Below, in pieces: positions 46,728 to 58,119 of a DNA stretch of 64,000 nucleotides. This stretch comes from Rosa chinensis. Lineage: Eukaryota > Streptophyta > Magnoliopsida > Rosales > Rosaceae. The stretch is taken from positions 15,503,501 to 15,567,500 of the forward strand of contig NC_037094.1 in NCBI RefSeq assembly GCF_002994745.2, written 5' to 3'. A program made the translations under genes and the position numbers. The notes under the pieces were generated by a model. The model was not told where the DNA came from, did no database searches, and saw only the letters and a program-made list of their open reading frames with translations. Position 1 is the first letter of the stretch. The number at the start of each line of letters is the position of its first letter.

Positions 46728-49700
46728 ATGGATGAACTACAATGTCTTGCGGATAGTGCGACTACGCACACCATTCTACGACATAGGCAATTATTCTTAG
46801 AGATATTGCCTACATATTCCTCTGTGACTACGATGGCTGGGCCATCAGGTTTAGTTCAAGGACATGGAATGACCCAATTCCTATTGCCAAATGGCACCTT
46901 GATTAAAGTCACTGAAGCTCTCTACGCTCCTAAGGAAAATCGAACCTGATCTTTAAAGATATAAGAGCCAACGGATTCCATGCGGAAATGCATAATGAGA
47001 ACAGAAAAGAGTTTCTTTGCATTACCTCTAATGATTGCAAACGAAAGCGCATCTTAGAGAAGCTTATGTGTCAATCTAGTGGACTTTATGTCACTACAAT
47101 TGAACCAATTGAATCCAATAATGTCATAAGAGAAGATCTCTTGGATTCAGACACATATTGGCTTTGGCATGACCGACTAGGACACCCTGGTCGTGACATG
47201 ATGCTCTGTATACTAAAGACTTCACATGAACATCCATTCTTCAGAGTGAGAAGAAGCAAGAATCGAAAATTGATTCCTGGACTTAGCAAGACCGCAACAA
47301 TTGTAGCTTCTGGCGCTGCAGCCGTCTTGGGGGGCCATAGAGCTGCCCAAGTCCCATGTGATGACTCCATCAATGGGGCCAACCATGGGAATGACGCCAT
47401 GGTTGCCTCTCCTCGTGGCCATAATGCCACACACACCAATTTCCATGGCTCTAATGCCATGATGGGAGATGTAGTCACACATTTTGCTTCCAATAGCGCT
47501 ACGGATGCTTAGGCCCAACCAAAATTCTCATTGGTTGCTTCTAAGGCCGCTCGCTCATTTTGCAAAGCCTGTTCCTTAGGGAAATTAGGACCGAGACCGT
47601 CCTACACAAAAGATCCTAAAATACTCATTTCGTTCTTACAGAGAATCCAAGGGGATATCTGTGGACCAATTCAACCATCATGCGGACCTTTTAAATACTT
47701 TATGATATTGGTTGATGCGTCGACACGCCGGTCACATGTCGCGCTATTGTCCACTTGAAATGCTGCTTATACTAAACTCCTCGCCCATATTATCTGTCTA
47801 CTGGCTCACTACCTAGATAATACTATTAAGTCGATTCGATGTAAACTCCCCAGCATTATCAAGTCGAATCGACTTAATAGGCTGATCTGGGTAGTGAGCC
47901 TGTAGACAGATAATATGGGCGAGGAGTTTAGTATAAGCACCCCAATGTTTGTCCGTAGTGATTGGGTAAGAGCCTAAGCCCGTAGTGACTGGGTAAGAGC
48001 TTGATATCTCACATTTACACATTTTTGGATGTGCCATTTATGTGCCTATTACACCGCCACAACGTACTAAGATCAGTCCACAACGACGAATGGGCATATA
48101 CATTGGATATGAATCTCCAACCATCGTCCGCTATCTTGAACCCTTGACAGGCGATCTTTTTTTCGCTAGATTTGCGGATTGTCACTTTGATAAGACAGTT
48201 TTCCCGTCGTTAGGGGGAGATAAGAACACATATGTTCAACAGGAACGACAAGAATTGTCGTGGTCTATCCCCACTCTGTCTCATCTCGATCCTTGTACCG
48301 TACAGTCCGAACTTGAAGTACGAAGAATAATCAAGCTCCATAACGTAGCAGACACTCTGCCTGATGCGTTTTCTGATGTTGCCAAAGTGAAGAGATCACA
48401 CATACCTGCTGTAAACATGCCTGCAAGGATTGATGTCCCAAAGAATGGACATAACGCCACTCATGTGACACCAGAAGATGGCGCTATTGCCCAGCATGGT
48501 AATGATGTGGCGTCTATGGCCCCTGGTCCCGCAAGGAAGCGCGGTAGACCAATTGGTTAGAAGGATACTCGCCCTAGAAAGAGAGTGAATGAGGCATAAA
48601 CAAATCATTTGATCATCGATACTCAAAATCTGTCCCATGAGAATGTTCCGGATTATGGTTATGTCAAGAGACATCATTGGGGGACGCCTCAATGTCAGAA
48701 CCTATCCCTGAGAACGTAGAGATCTCTGTTAATTACACTAGTGTACGTGGGACGTGGGAAAGAAACTCCATCATCATTGATGATGTATTTGCATATTCAG
48801 TGGCACGTGAGATTATTGAGACCGATGACATCGAACCATGCTCCGTTGGAGAATGACAACGTAGAGCTGACTGGCCAAAATGGAAAGATGCGATCCAGGC
48901 AGAACTTGATTCTCTAGCGAAAAGAAAGGTATTTGGCAATGTTGTACCAATACCGCCCAACACCAAACCAGTTGGTCACAAATGGGTATTCGTTAGAAAG
49001 CGTAATGAGAAAAACCAGATTGTAAGGTACAAAGCTCGCCTTGTGGCGCAAGGCTTCTCACAACGCCCTGGAATCGACTACGAAGAGACCTATTATCCCG
49101 TAATGGACGTCATAACGTTCCGCTACCTTATCAGTTTGGTAGTTTCCAAAAAACTGAACATGCAGCTTATGAATGTGGTTACAGCGTATCTATATGGGGA
49201 TCTAGATACGGAAATATACATGAAAGTTCCAGATGGAATTCAGCTACCTAAATCAAGTGGTTCCAAACCACGGAGCGCGTTTGCAATTAGGTTGAAATGC
49301 TCGCTATATGGATTGAAACAATCCGGATGGATGTGGTATAACCGTCTAAGTGACTATTTGATTGGAAAGAGATATGTCAACAATGAACTATACCCATGTG
49401 TGTTCATAAAAAGGACAAGTTCCGGATTTGCAATAGTAGCGGTTTATGTCGATAACATGAACATAATTGGCACCCTTAAATAGTTAAGGGAAACTGCTGA
49501 ACACTTGAAATCTGAGTTTGAGATGAAAGATCTTGGGAAAACATGGTTTTGCCTCGGTTTAGAACTTGAGCACAGTAGAGATGGTATCTTGATTCATTAA
49601 TCAGCTTATACCCAAAAGATGCTTAGGCGTTTCAACACTGACAATATTAAGTCTTCAAGCACCCCAATGTTCGTCTTTAGTCTTGATCCAAAGAAGGATC

Positions 49701-50516
49701 CATTCCTTCCAAAAGATGACGACGAAGAAGTGCTAGAGGCAGAAGTGCCCTATCTAAGTGCAATAGGCGCATTATTGTACTTAGCACAATGGACAAGACC
49801 GGATATCTCATTCGCTGTGAAATTGCTAGCTAGATATAACTCTGTGCTAACAGGACGTCATTGGACTGGTGTTAAAGATATCTTTCGATACCTAAGTGGT
49901 ATGATCGATATAGGCTTGTTCTATCCCTACAGAGTGAAGATGGATTTGGACCCATCTAGTGTCAGGGACGCCACATATGGTGGACCGCGTTCCCTCTCCC
50001 CATCCCAAAACAATATAAGTGTTTTGGAAGGTTTTGCTGATGCTGGGTACCTCTCTGACCCACACAAAGGTCGCTCCAAAACTAGTTATGTTTTCACCAT
50101 GGGAAAGACCGCGATATCTTGGAGGTCTACAAAGCAGACCTTAGTCGCTACCTCTTCAAATCATGCAGAGATTATTCGAAGTAGTTCATGAATGTATATG
50201 GCTTAGGTCCATAGTTACGCATGTTCGAAGCAATTGTGGTCTGAAGTCTACCACAGATGAGCCAATAAGTATTTATGAGGATAATGCTGCTTGCATTGAA
50301 CAAATGAAGCAAGGCTACATCAAAGGCGATAACACCAAGCACATATCACCTAAATTCTTCTACAATCAGCAACAACAGAAACTCCTCAAGATGAAAGTGA
50401 ACCAGGTTCGATCTGAAGACAATGTGGCAGACTTGTTTACTAAGTCATTGCCCAAATCCACGCTCGAGAAACATGTGGCAAGAATTGGCTTGCAGAAATT
50501 ATCTGAACTCCCATGA
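46728..50516 (+). pseudogene. Copia pol region: protease, integrase, reverse transcriptase, RNase H
   Basis: Protease around CLADSATTHTIL (46740-46780). Pre-integrase zinc motif WHDRLGHPG (about 47160-47190) with further parts CKACSLGK and GDICGPIQPS. The integrase core is broken by an inverted duplication at 47765-47938, and the following segment is missing up to about 48030. Reverse transcriptase at about 48960-49480: VAQGFSQRPGIDYEET, but the first catalytic aspartate region reads MNVVTAYLYGD and the second YVDNMNI, where aspartates are expected, so catalysis is lost. RNase H at about 50020-50510 (FADAGYLSD, YEDNAACIEQ, NVADLFTKSLPK) crosses a frameshift near 50180. Several stops are present. 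Confidence 0.88.
47765..47938. repeat. Inverted duplication inside the integrase
   Basis: Arms of about 75 bases (47765-47839 and 47864-47938) are reverse complements with few mismatches, around a 24-base centre. Arm one encodes integrase on the plus strand (YTKLLAHIICL). The same segment plus the downstream IRLDNAGEF block is readable only on the minus strand. Confidence 0.85.
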
Positions 50517-50708
50517 TCGTAGTCATCAGGGGGAGGCGCAGACATCAGGGGGAGATATCTACATGTTCGTCTAGAATCGTGAAGGGTGTGTTGTGCTCTT
50601 TTTCCTCTTCGACCGAGGTTATTTTTGTCCCACTGAGTTTTTGTTACTCGGCAAGGTTTTTAACGAGGAAATGAGAGAAGCACCGCGTTTGGGCAACACA
50701 AGGGGGAG

Positions 50709-50926
50709 TGTTCAAGTAAACCCTAATTTGTGTTTGGCCCAAACTCTAGGTTACTTGCTCTAGTGGTAATAGGGTTAGATTAGAAGGATGTAGATTCCTA
50801 TTCAATGTACGATTACTTTTCTTGTATGATTGAGATTCTATGTATTGTAATCCTCTATATAAAGAGATCCCTATTATCAATGAGAACACACAGCAAATTC
50901 CTCTCAATTTCAGTTTCTCTACAATA
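50709..50926 (+). repeat. 3' LTR of the 6.9 kb copia element
   Basis: 218 bases beginning TGTTCAAGTAAACCC immediately after the polypurine tract and ending TCTCTACAATA, followed by the GAACT target duplication. Confidence 0.92.
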
Positions 50927-51573
50927 GAACTATTATTTTTCAACCAACATATGGGGCATTTTTATAATTTTCTTATTCTATAAAAAAAAAAAAACAGAAA
51001 ACCCATATGGAGTATTTTTCTTTCCCACCGAGAATACACCTTCAAGTTTTCAACGAGACGAGCCGCCTTGATTGGAGGTGTTGTGCAGCCAAAACTCTGA
51101 GACCCAAAATGTAATGTTCGAGATTTTTGATATTAAGGATCCCAGTAACACCTCTCACTCTCACAGCTATTGACCAGTAAAAATAAAAAGATGTTTGGCA
51201 GTGGAGGTCGGGTTGCAAGCGCACGATAAAGCAAATGAGGACCTTCATTTTTCTGTTTCTGGAATGCAAAGGTGGCGCTAGGTGTCTCAGAATATGTCTG
51301 GGGAGTTTTATGGGTGATAGCGCTCTGAAGCCTCTGGATCGGAGTCTGGATCACCATGACTTGTGTAAACTTGGGTGCACATTAGATCGGTGTCTCAAAT
51401 ACAGCAATGGTACTGTTGCTTCTCCCCTTTCTCTGTGTCATTCTTAATTGAATTCTCTCACACTGATCATAACATGCTTCTACTTTTCTCTCGCAGATAA
51501 AAATAAGATGGGAACTTGCATGCATCACTGCTCGTACACAACCTGTGACATCAAAGCTCCCCCTCCCCTCTAA

Positions 51574-51815
51574 TTTCATATGGCTCAAAAAAGCGCGCAA
51601 CGTGGGCATTGTCCATAACATATTATATATATGTCATTGTATGGAAATATATATATTTATGGTTCAATAGATAGAGGTGGACATAAATTAGAATACAACT
51701 TCTCAAAGTATTACACCACCCCACCTTAATCGCATCTGTTATTATATAATATGGAACCACGTGCATAGGGTTAAAAGATTTCTCACTTGGAAGAAAAACA
51801 CAAAGCACCATATAC
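51574..51815. other. Spacer between thionin-like gene and CACTA element
   Basis: 3' flank of the thionin-like gene with a short TA-rich tract (51624-51636 and 51650-51658). No gene was seen. Confidence 0.4.
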
Positions 51816-52639
51816 CACTACTAGCAAAACAACAATCACCCACAAATTTTAATATGTAGGTAATAAGACTTTCTCACACAGATTTCCGTGTGTGATAGTT
51901 TTTACCCATAGTACACGCACAGATTGAGTTACCGTGTGGTTTGGAGGGGAGTAATACTCATCTCACACGGATTATGTTGTCCGTGTGAAAAGGTTACGTG
52001 GTCCCCACTATAATTCCATAAATATAAATTACCGGAATGGAACGCAATCCGTGTGAACAACTCTATTTCACATGGATTTCTGTGCTAAATAGATAAGCCA
52101 AATGTGTTTCACACGGATTTCTGTGTCAAAACCTATAACCTTATTGACACAGATTTCTGTGTGAGATCCATGTACCCTAATTCTCACTGATTTCTGTGTG
52201 TAATAGTGACAACATTTAAAAAAAAAATATTCTGCTAATTAATTTGCAACCCAAACATAATAATAGTTTTGATTTATGTACAATAAATATACTTGGGAAA
52301 TTTACAATGAAGTGAACCAATTCACAACTCAATTGAAAATATTAAACTTTACATTCATAGCAAGATGTTATTTACATTCATAGCAAAATACATTTCGTAC
52401 CAAAGTAAATTCTTGGATTACAAAAATCAAGGATGCTTTCTAGAATACATTGTTGTTGAAGGTGAAATATCACTAAGAGTTTCTCCCTTTAACAATATAA
52501 TCCTTGTCCAAGAATAATTTCCATAAAAAATGCTTTGAGGACTAACTCAAAGTAGACAACAACATAACCATCAAACTAGATAATGATAAGTGAAACCAGC
52601 CCTTTCAGTTCAGCTGTGAATCTGGAACAATTTCAGATA

Positions 52640-52985
52640 GCCACCATTCCAAGGTCCTTGCCAACTACAAATGAACCTATAGGATCGTAAATTCCATTTC
52701 CTGTGACATTTACAGCAACCAATGATGCTGTAGCAATAGCAAGACCAGCTACAGCAGCACCATCCTCAGTCATGACTGCAATAGAGGTAGGATCATGCCA
52801 CGCCATATATAGTCTCTTAATTTCATGCCCTCAGCAGCAACACCTTACTTGACAGCTTGTATGGCAACAAGAAGAGAAGCGCCTTCAATAATAAACGAAC
52901 CACCAATCACTATATTTGCATATTGAATATTTGGAGGGGGCTGGCCACAAGTTTTGAACTCCATGAACTATAGTTGCACCGGAAC
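52640..52985 (-). pseudogene. Captured cation-efflux (ZnT9/MTPC4-like) fragment
   Basis: On the minus strand: GSGATIVHGVQNLW, then NIQYANIVIGGSFIIEGASL, LVAIQAVK, a stop (TAA), AAEGMKLRDYIWRG, a one-base deletion, then VMTEDGAAVAGLAIATAS and VNVTGNGIYDPIGSFVVG. The order and spacing match the membrane part of plant MTPC4 and animal SLC30A9-type cation diffusion proteins. With a stop, a frameshift and no ends, it is a dead fragment inside the CACTA element. Confidence 0.75.
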
Positions 52986-53197
52986 CAAGACATCATACCA
53001 ATTACGTATAATATAAAATTGCTAAAACATAAAATCACTGCAAACTGTCAGGAATAAAAAAATTGATTATATTCTGGGCAGCATATCAATTAAACAAACT
53101 AGTTTAAGACTATTAAGTATATCAATCAAAGTTTCAGCAACAATAATATGTTCAACACATTAGCTTACGACAATAGTTGATATTAAGGAGGCTTTAC

Positions 53198-53753
53198 CAT
53201 GATTGTGCATGACCAGGGACATCTACTTCTGCCATAACATTGATGTCTGTTGCAAAAAATGTGAAAGGATTAAGAAAAATATACACAATCTTGTGAAGGT
53301 GACAAAAAATAACATTCTACTTAATGTAATTCTCAATATTAGTATTACATAAAAAAGAGGAGAAAAGGAAAAAAAGAAAGAATCATAGTCAAAAGTACAC
53401 AATTGGCTGAAAGTCTAGCACATGGTAGAAGAGAAGAATCAATGAGGTTTCACAATACATAACAATATATATTAAGAAAAATGAGAGATTTTGTATTACA
53501 AATCGACATGCCTATTTAGTAATGCAATGTAATAGTCACACATACCTCTAACCCCCGCAACGCACCATACACCGTGTTTGCCTGCAACCAAAAAGCAAAC
53601 ACAAATCAACATCACAGCATAACCGTAACATATTGTTATGAAATTAGTCTAAATGCAAGTCCAGATTAATTAAACATGATCTAAAATTAAACTGTACTAG
53701 TCAGAGCCAGAGGTAGTCCCACAGAATTGCAAGATACAATGGAGACCTTTACT

Positions 53754-53793
<40 letters not shown>

Positions 53794-54310
53794 CTTCAAT
53801 TTAACAGAACAGAAAATTGCCATCTTGATTCACATTGTGGTTCATTCTACAAAAAGCCTGAGCCTTTAAGACAACAAAATTAACCCTTCAATCTTCACAT
53901 CAGCAACAAACTATGCATCTGCCTCTAAAATTTTCATCAAACACCAAAGAATTCAAAAACTAACACACTCATATAAAGAAAAGTTGCTAGCTTGATACAC
54001 ATTGCTAATTCATTCTACAAAAAGCTCAAGCCTTTAAGACAACAAAACTAACACTTTAATGTTAATCTTCAAATCAGCAACAAATTACTATAATAAACAC
54101 CAACTGACCTCAATCGTGGCCTCCCCAACAATAGCTTTCCCATCTTTCTTCAATACAAACAGAGTATAGCTCTCATCCACACCAAGATTAAGCTGCAAAA
54201 ACCATAACAAACCCAGTAATCAAAATCTCAAATCATTTCCATAAACCAATCTCAATTCCACCAAAAACCCAACTCACATCTTCGCTCGCCGACTGCACCA
54301 CAACTCATGT
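53198..54310 (-). pseudogene. Captured GH20 beta-hexosaminidase exons (HEXO1-like)
   Basis: Pieces in gene order on the minus strand: a partial exon at about 54310-54278 (VVVQSASED), 54192-54109 (LNLGVDESYTLFVL, then GKAIVGEATIE), 53581-53546 (ANTVYGALRGLE) and 53246-53198 (INVMAEVDVPGHAQSW). The three exons with two visible ends keep AG/GT borders. These match the N-terminal and early catalytic parts of plant beta-hexosaminidase, but intermediate exons and the later exons with the catalytic Asp-Glu pair are absent. Intron borders show capture at the DNA level, not by retroposition. Confidence 0.8.
53757..53790. repeat. TA microsatellite within the captured region
   Basis: A run of about 17 TA units between two captured GH20 exons. 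Confidence 0.9.
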
Positions 54311-55093
54311 TCAGAACTTAGCCCAAGCCTGCCGACACAGAGAAGAGGGAAGGATGGACTGGAGGGAGGCGGTGCTTGACAGTGGAAGTGAGCAGCATCA
54401 GCGTGTCGATTGTTGCCGGAAGTCAAGGAGGCTGCTTTAAACTCGTCGGAGGTTGGTGAGGTCCGTGATGGTGGAGGTGAGTCACGGACGGTGAGGTATG
54501 CTTTAAACTTGAGGCTTTTTTTTTCTTCGTTTGCAAGTGAGGAAGAGATGAGAGAGGGAGAAAGTTTAATCGGCTAAGGATAAGAAAAACCGAAAAGGGT
54601 CAGAGAGAGAGACAGCATGTGAGACTAAAAGTCTAAAATTACTAGGGGAGGGAAATTGCATTTGTTCCAAATAAGTGAGCGGGAAAACATTTACCACTAA
54701 AATCCGTGTGAGATACATATATATTTACCACTGATATCCGTGTGTATTTATCTCGGTAATAAATAACTGTCATGTTAATTATTGTTTACACGGAATTCTG
54801 TCTCTATTCTATTTTTTTCACACGGAATTTAGTAGCTAATTTTTCCTTTCACACAGATATCAATGTCTACATTTCACACATATATTCGTTTATTGCTCAT
54901 TTCACAGAGAATTCTGTACTAAAAACTTATTGCAACAGAATTCTGTAGCTAATAAAGTTTTTCACACGGAATTCTGTAGCTAATGGTTCTTTTCACACGA
55001 ATTTCCATGTTAACATTTCACACAGATATTCGTGTGTTACTCATTTCACACAGACGTCTGTACCAAAAATCGGTCAACCCTTTAAATGCTTTT

Positions 55094-56115
55094 ACTTCCC
55101 TAAGGGAAGCCGACCCTTGAGGAGATAAAATTTCAGAAATTTTTACATTAGTTGATATAGCTTCTACCCATGAGAGCATGAGAGTTTACAGATCAAAAAA
55201 ACAAGTTACGAATGAGCGGTTATGAGCACATTAGTTTTATGTAGTATTTAAGGTTTATGGTTCACCTACTAGATCGAAACCCAAACGACGACGAAAATAG
55301 CTGAAATTTTGAACACAACCATTTATTCTTATCATGATAACATCCTACGGTTGATTTTGATAAAGTCTATTTCCTACGCATTGTTGCTTATGGAAGGTAT
55401 ACTTTTCATTATAACTAATAAACTAGTTATACCACATTAGTAGACATACAAGAATTTTGTGCAATCCAAAAAATAAAAATTGAAAATTGATAAATTTGAC
55501 ATTACCCATCTATTTATAGTGTATTAATAGGTATGGTGTAAAAAAATTAACTCAGTCCGCCGTTCTTTCAATATCAAATAAAGTGGTTAACCTTATATAC
55601 ACATATACTTCCTTAAGGGGAGTAAAACCATGAGGAGATAAACTTTTCAAAATTTTTACATTATTTGGTATACCTCATATTCATGAGAGTATGAGAGCTG
55701 AAAAATCGAAAAAATAAGTTGCGAATGAGCGGTTATGAGCATATTAGTTTTATGTGGTATTTAGGGTTCATGGTTGATATAGTAGATCGAGACCTAAATG
55801 ATAACAAAAATAGTTGAAATTTTGACCATAACTATTTATTCTAATCATGACAACATCCAACGGTCGATTTTGATAAAGTCTATTTCCTCCACATTGTTGC
55901 TCATGGAATGTATACTTTTCTTTACAACTAATAAACTAGTTATACCACATTAGTAGACATATAAGAAATTTGTGCGAACCAAAAAATAAAAATTGAAAAT
56001 TAATAAATTTGACGTTACTCATCTATTTATAGTGTATTAATAGGTATTGTGTAAAAAAATTAACTCAATATGTCGTTATTTCAATATCAAATAAGTGGTC
56101 AGCCTATACTTTTTC
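55094..56115. repeat. 513-base tandem duplication inside the CACTA element
   Basis: Two adjacent copies (about 55094-55606 and 55607-56115) aligned over their whole length, sharing GAGGAGATAAA, TTTTGATAAAGTCTATTTCC, ATACCACATTAGTAGACATA and TTTATAGTGTATTAATAGGT, with scattered substitutions. Confidence 0.88.
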
Positions 56116-56633
56116 ACACGGAATTTTGTAGCTAATTGTTCTTTTCACACGGATATCCGTGTGGAAAGGTTTTAGTTTTTACACAGACATCTATCTGTTA
56201 CTATTATTTATTCACATGGATATCTGTGTCAACATGTCACACAGATATTTGTGTGATATTCATTTCACACAGAAATCTGTATCAAATAATTATTGTAACG
56301 GAAATCTGTCCCTCCGTAATTCACATTACATAAAAAATTAATGATTTCGAAATACACTAATTTATAATACGTACAGAAATCAGTGTGAATTGATTTTCAC
56401 ACTGATATTCATGTGAAAATGTTTTAGTTTTTACACAGATATCTGTGGCTGTTGTTTATGCACACGGATTTCCGTTGATATTGTTATTGTATAAATTATT
56501 GTGGGTCCAATTATGCTCATTTCACACGGATTTCTGTTAGTATTTCTATTTCACACCGATTTCTGTGGCTTTTAGTATAGTAAATCCGTGTGTGTTGTTA
56601 TTTTGCTAGTAGTGTACAATCCTCCTAAGATAT

Positions 56634-57325
56634 ATGGCCGGTCAGAGTTCCTCAAGCATATGGCCGGTCAGAGATATTGAAATAGCCGAAACCTCCTTGA
56701 CCGGCTGTCCTCAAGTGGCCCAAGACCTTCAAAACCGCATAGATAGAAGTCATAGAACAGCCACCCTGTTGATTTGGTTTCTTTATAGCTTGAGTGCCCT
56801 TGTCGTCTTGTCAGTGTTTGTTGAACCTGTATACTGCCTCGTCCTGAGGAACAGGTTGGAAACCATGGTACCCGAGTTCAAATTGGAATCAGCTGCCATA
56901 TCCATGCCGAGATGACCTCTGATTTAACCACCATGGGGTGGGAAGTTACACTCATCGCCATAAACCCTAACATAGAACTCGGAATTAACTACCAGGACCT
57001 CCAGGCCTCGGTCGTCTTTAATGGGTATGGGAACAATTACCTGGTAAGTGTTGCAACAGAGCGATTACCAGACTTCTTCTTAAAAAATGGAACCCAAAAG
57101 GGTATGAGTTTTAAACTTGGAATGGTAAGGCATCGCAACGATGCCATGGTGTCCAAGACAATATGGGAACTAGGAAGGGCTCCTCGGTCGGTGACGTTGT
57201 TTGGGCTCAACATTACTGTTTCTTACTCCTATAGCACTAAGAAATTGTGTTATAGGGATTCTCACCGGTGGCTTAAGCAATTCTTGTGGAAACAGGTGAA
57301 ATTTCAGAATAAGGGAACTAGCTAG
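56634..57325 (+). pseudogene. NDR1/HIN1-like (LEA_2) membrane protein gene with one frameshift
   Basis: Plant NHL-type protein: one N-terminal membrane segment (LIWFLYSLSALVVLSVFV) followed by an extracytoplasmic LEA_2 beta domain. Frame one (56634-56915) gives MAGQSSSSIWPVRD, the membrane segment and VPEFKLESAAIS, then stops. Frame two (56912-57325) continues with MTSDLTTMGWEVTLIAINPN, the typical start of the LEA_2 strand pair, through FFLKNGTQKGMSF to a C-terminal segment. The frames overlap by four bases (ATGA). A single missing base at about 56910 explains everything, so this is a frameshifted gene or a sequencing error. The 14 bases ATGGCCGGTCAGAG occur twice at the start (56634 and 56661); only the first is in frame. 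No intron is seen. Confidence 0.75.
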
Positions 57326-57520
57326 GGTTAGCTAAGTTATCTTCAATCTACATTGTTTACGTACTATTATTCATTGTGGCTTCAATAAGGCTTCCCTATG
57401 GTATTTGGATATTGATCGCTGCCTAGCAGACATGGAAATCATTTAGGAGTAGCATAAGGAAATGTTTTGTTCCCTGTAGTTTGGTTTTCCTGTTTGATCT
57501 TTGTGATATATTTTTTTTTT

Positions 57521-57742
57521 TAACAAATTACATATAAGTGATTGACAAAAGATGATTTAACAAATACATCATTTAAAGATTGAATTAAACATATTAACAA
57601 ATTACATATAAGTGATTGACAAAAGATGATTTAACAAATATATCATTTAAAGATTGAATTAAACATATTAACAAATTACATATAAGTGATTGACAAAAGA
57701 TGATTTAACAAATACATCATTTAAAGATTGAATTAAACATAT
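57521..57742. repeat. Tandem repeat, three units of 74 bases
   Basis: The unit TAACAAATTACATATAAGTG plus the following 54 bases occurs three times nearly identically (starting at 57521, 57595 and 57669). It is AT-rich and noncoding. A second pair of direct repeats containing CATGTCATGAGTTAATTTAC follows at about 57780-57945. Confidence 0.92.
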
Positions 57743-58119
57743 AAGAACTAAATCTTACAAATACATCATTTAATAAGGTCACATGTCATGAGTTAATTTA
57801 CTTTTTTACCCTTAACTTTCTTTTGACTTCTAATCCCTTTGTAAGGATTAATTCTTACAAATAAGGACAATCTGCTCTCTACTTGCCACATGTCATGAGT
57901 TAATTTACTTTTTTACCCTTAACTACATCTTTTAACTTCTAATCTCTTTATGTTAATTTTTTTTTTTCTGAGAAGTTAGTTATTTTTTTTTTCCCTCAGA
58001 ATAATCCGTTTATGTTACTTTTTTTTTTCTTTTTCTTATGAGAATAATTTGTTTGTGTTATTCTTTTTTTCTTGACAATAATCCCTTTTATGTTACTTCA
58101 CAAAACCTCATTCTCCTAC

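Larger units (their letters stand above)
44023..50926 (+). mobile_element. Ty1/copia LTR retrotransposon, inactive
   Basis: 6904 bases with 218-base LTRs at both ends and an exact 5-base target duplication GAACT (44018-44022 and 50927-50931). I count about nine mismatches between the LTRs, so it is not brand new. Domain order gag, protease, integrase, reverse transcriptase, RNase H marks Ty1/copia. The leader begins CGTTATCAGCACGAAG and the polypurine tract AAGGGGGAG (50700-50708) abuts the 3' LTR. Stops, frameshifts, lost catalytic residues and an inverted duplication in integrase make it inactive. It is related to the element at 20707-24402. Confidence 0.95.
43646..51573 (+). pseudogene. 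Thionin-like cysteine-rich peptide gene split by an inserted block
   Basis: The 5' part (about 43646-43788) encodes a hydrophobic signal-peptide-like segment (VVVMMVIFLIAG) followed by the first two cysteines of the mature peptide. The 3' part resumes at 51256, continues with further cysteine pairs and CKLGC to a donor after 51409, and a last exon 51497-51573 carries three more cysteines before the stop. The spacing of cysteines across the gap fits plant thionin-like proteins. The same eight bases TTTCTGGA stand at both edges (43781-43788 and 51256-51263), as in a target duplication. About 7.5 kb of foreign DNA lies between, so no normal product is expected. No clear ATG lies upstream of 43721, another sign of decay. 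Confidence 0.65.
51816..56614. mobile_element. CACTA (En/Spm-type) element carrying captured host-gene fragments
   Basis: 4799 bases beginning CACTACTAGCAAAACAACAA and ending TGTTATTTTGCTAGTAGTG, with the 3-base target duplication TAC on both sides (51813-51815 and 56615-56617). Both ends hold many direct and inverted copies of TTTCACACGGA, the expected subterminal transposase-binding repeats of CACTA elements. No transposase gene was found. The interior holds exon fragments of a GH20 beta-hexosaminidase gene and of a cation-efflux gene on the minus strand, plus a 0.5 kb tandem duplication near the right end. A deleted relative lies at 42420-43098. Confidence 0.9.

Noticed and set aside
47086..47518. 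Open frames antisense to the copia pre-integrase region
   Set aside because: They lie opposite the copia pol frame, without similarity to any family.
50932..51255. Right half of the hAT-like element that starts at 43789
   Set aside because: No inverted TAGGGATGGCA terminus was found before the second TTTCTGGA, so I did not extend the element across this stretch.
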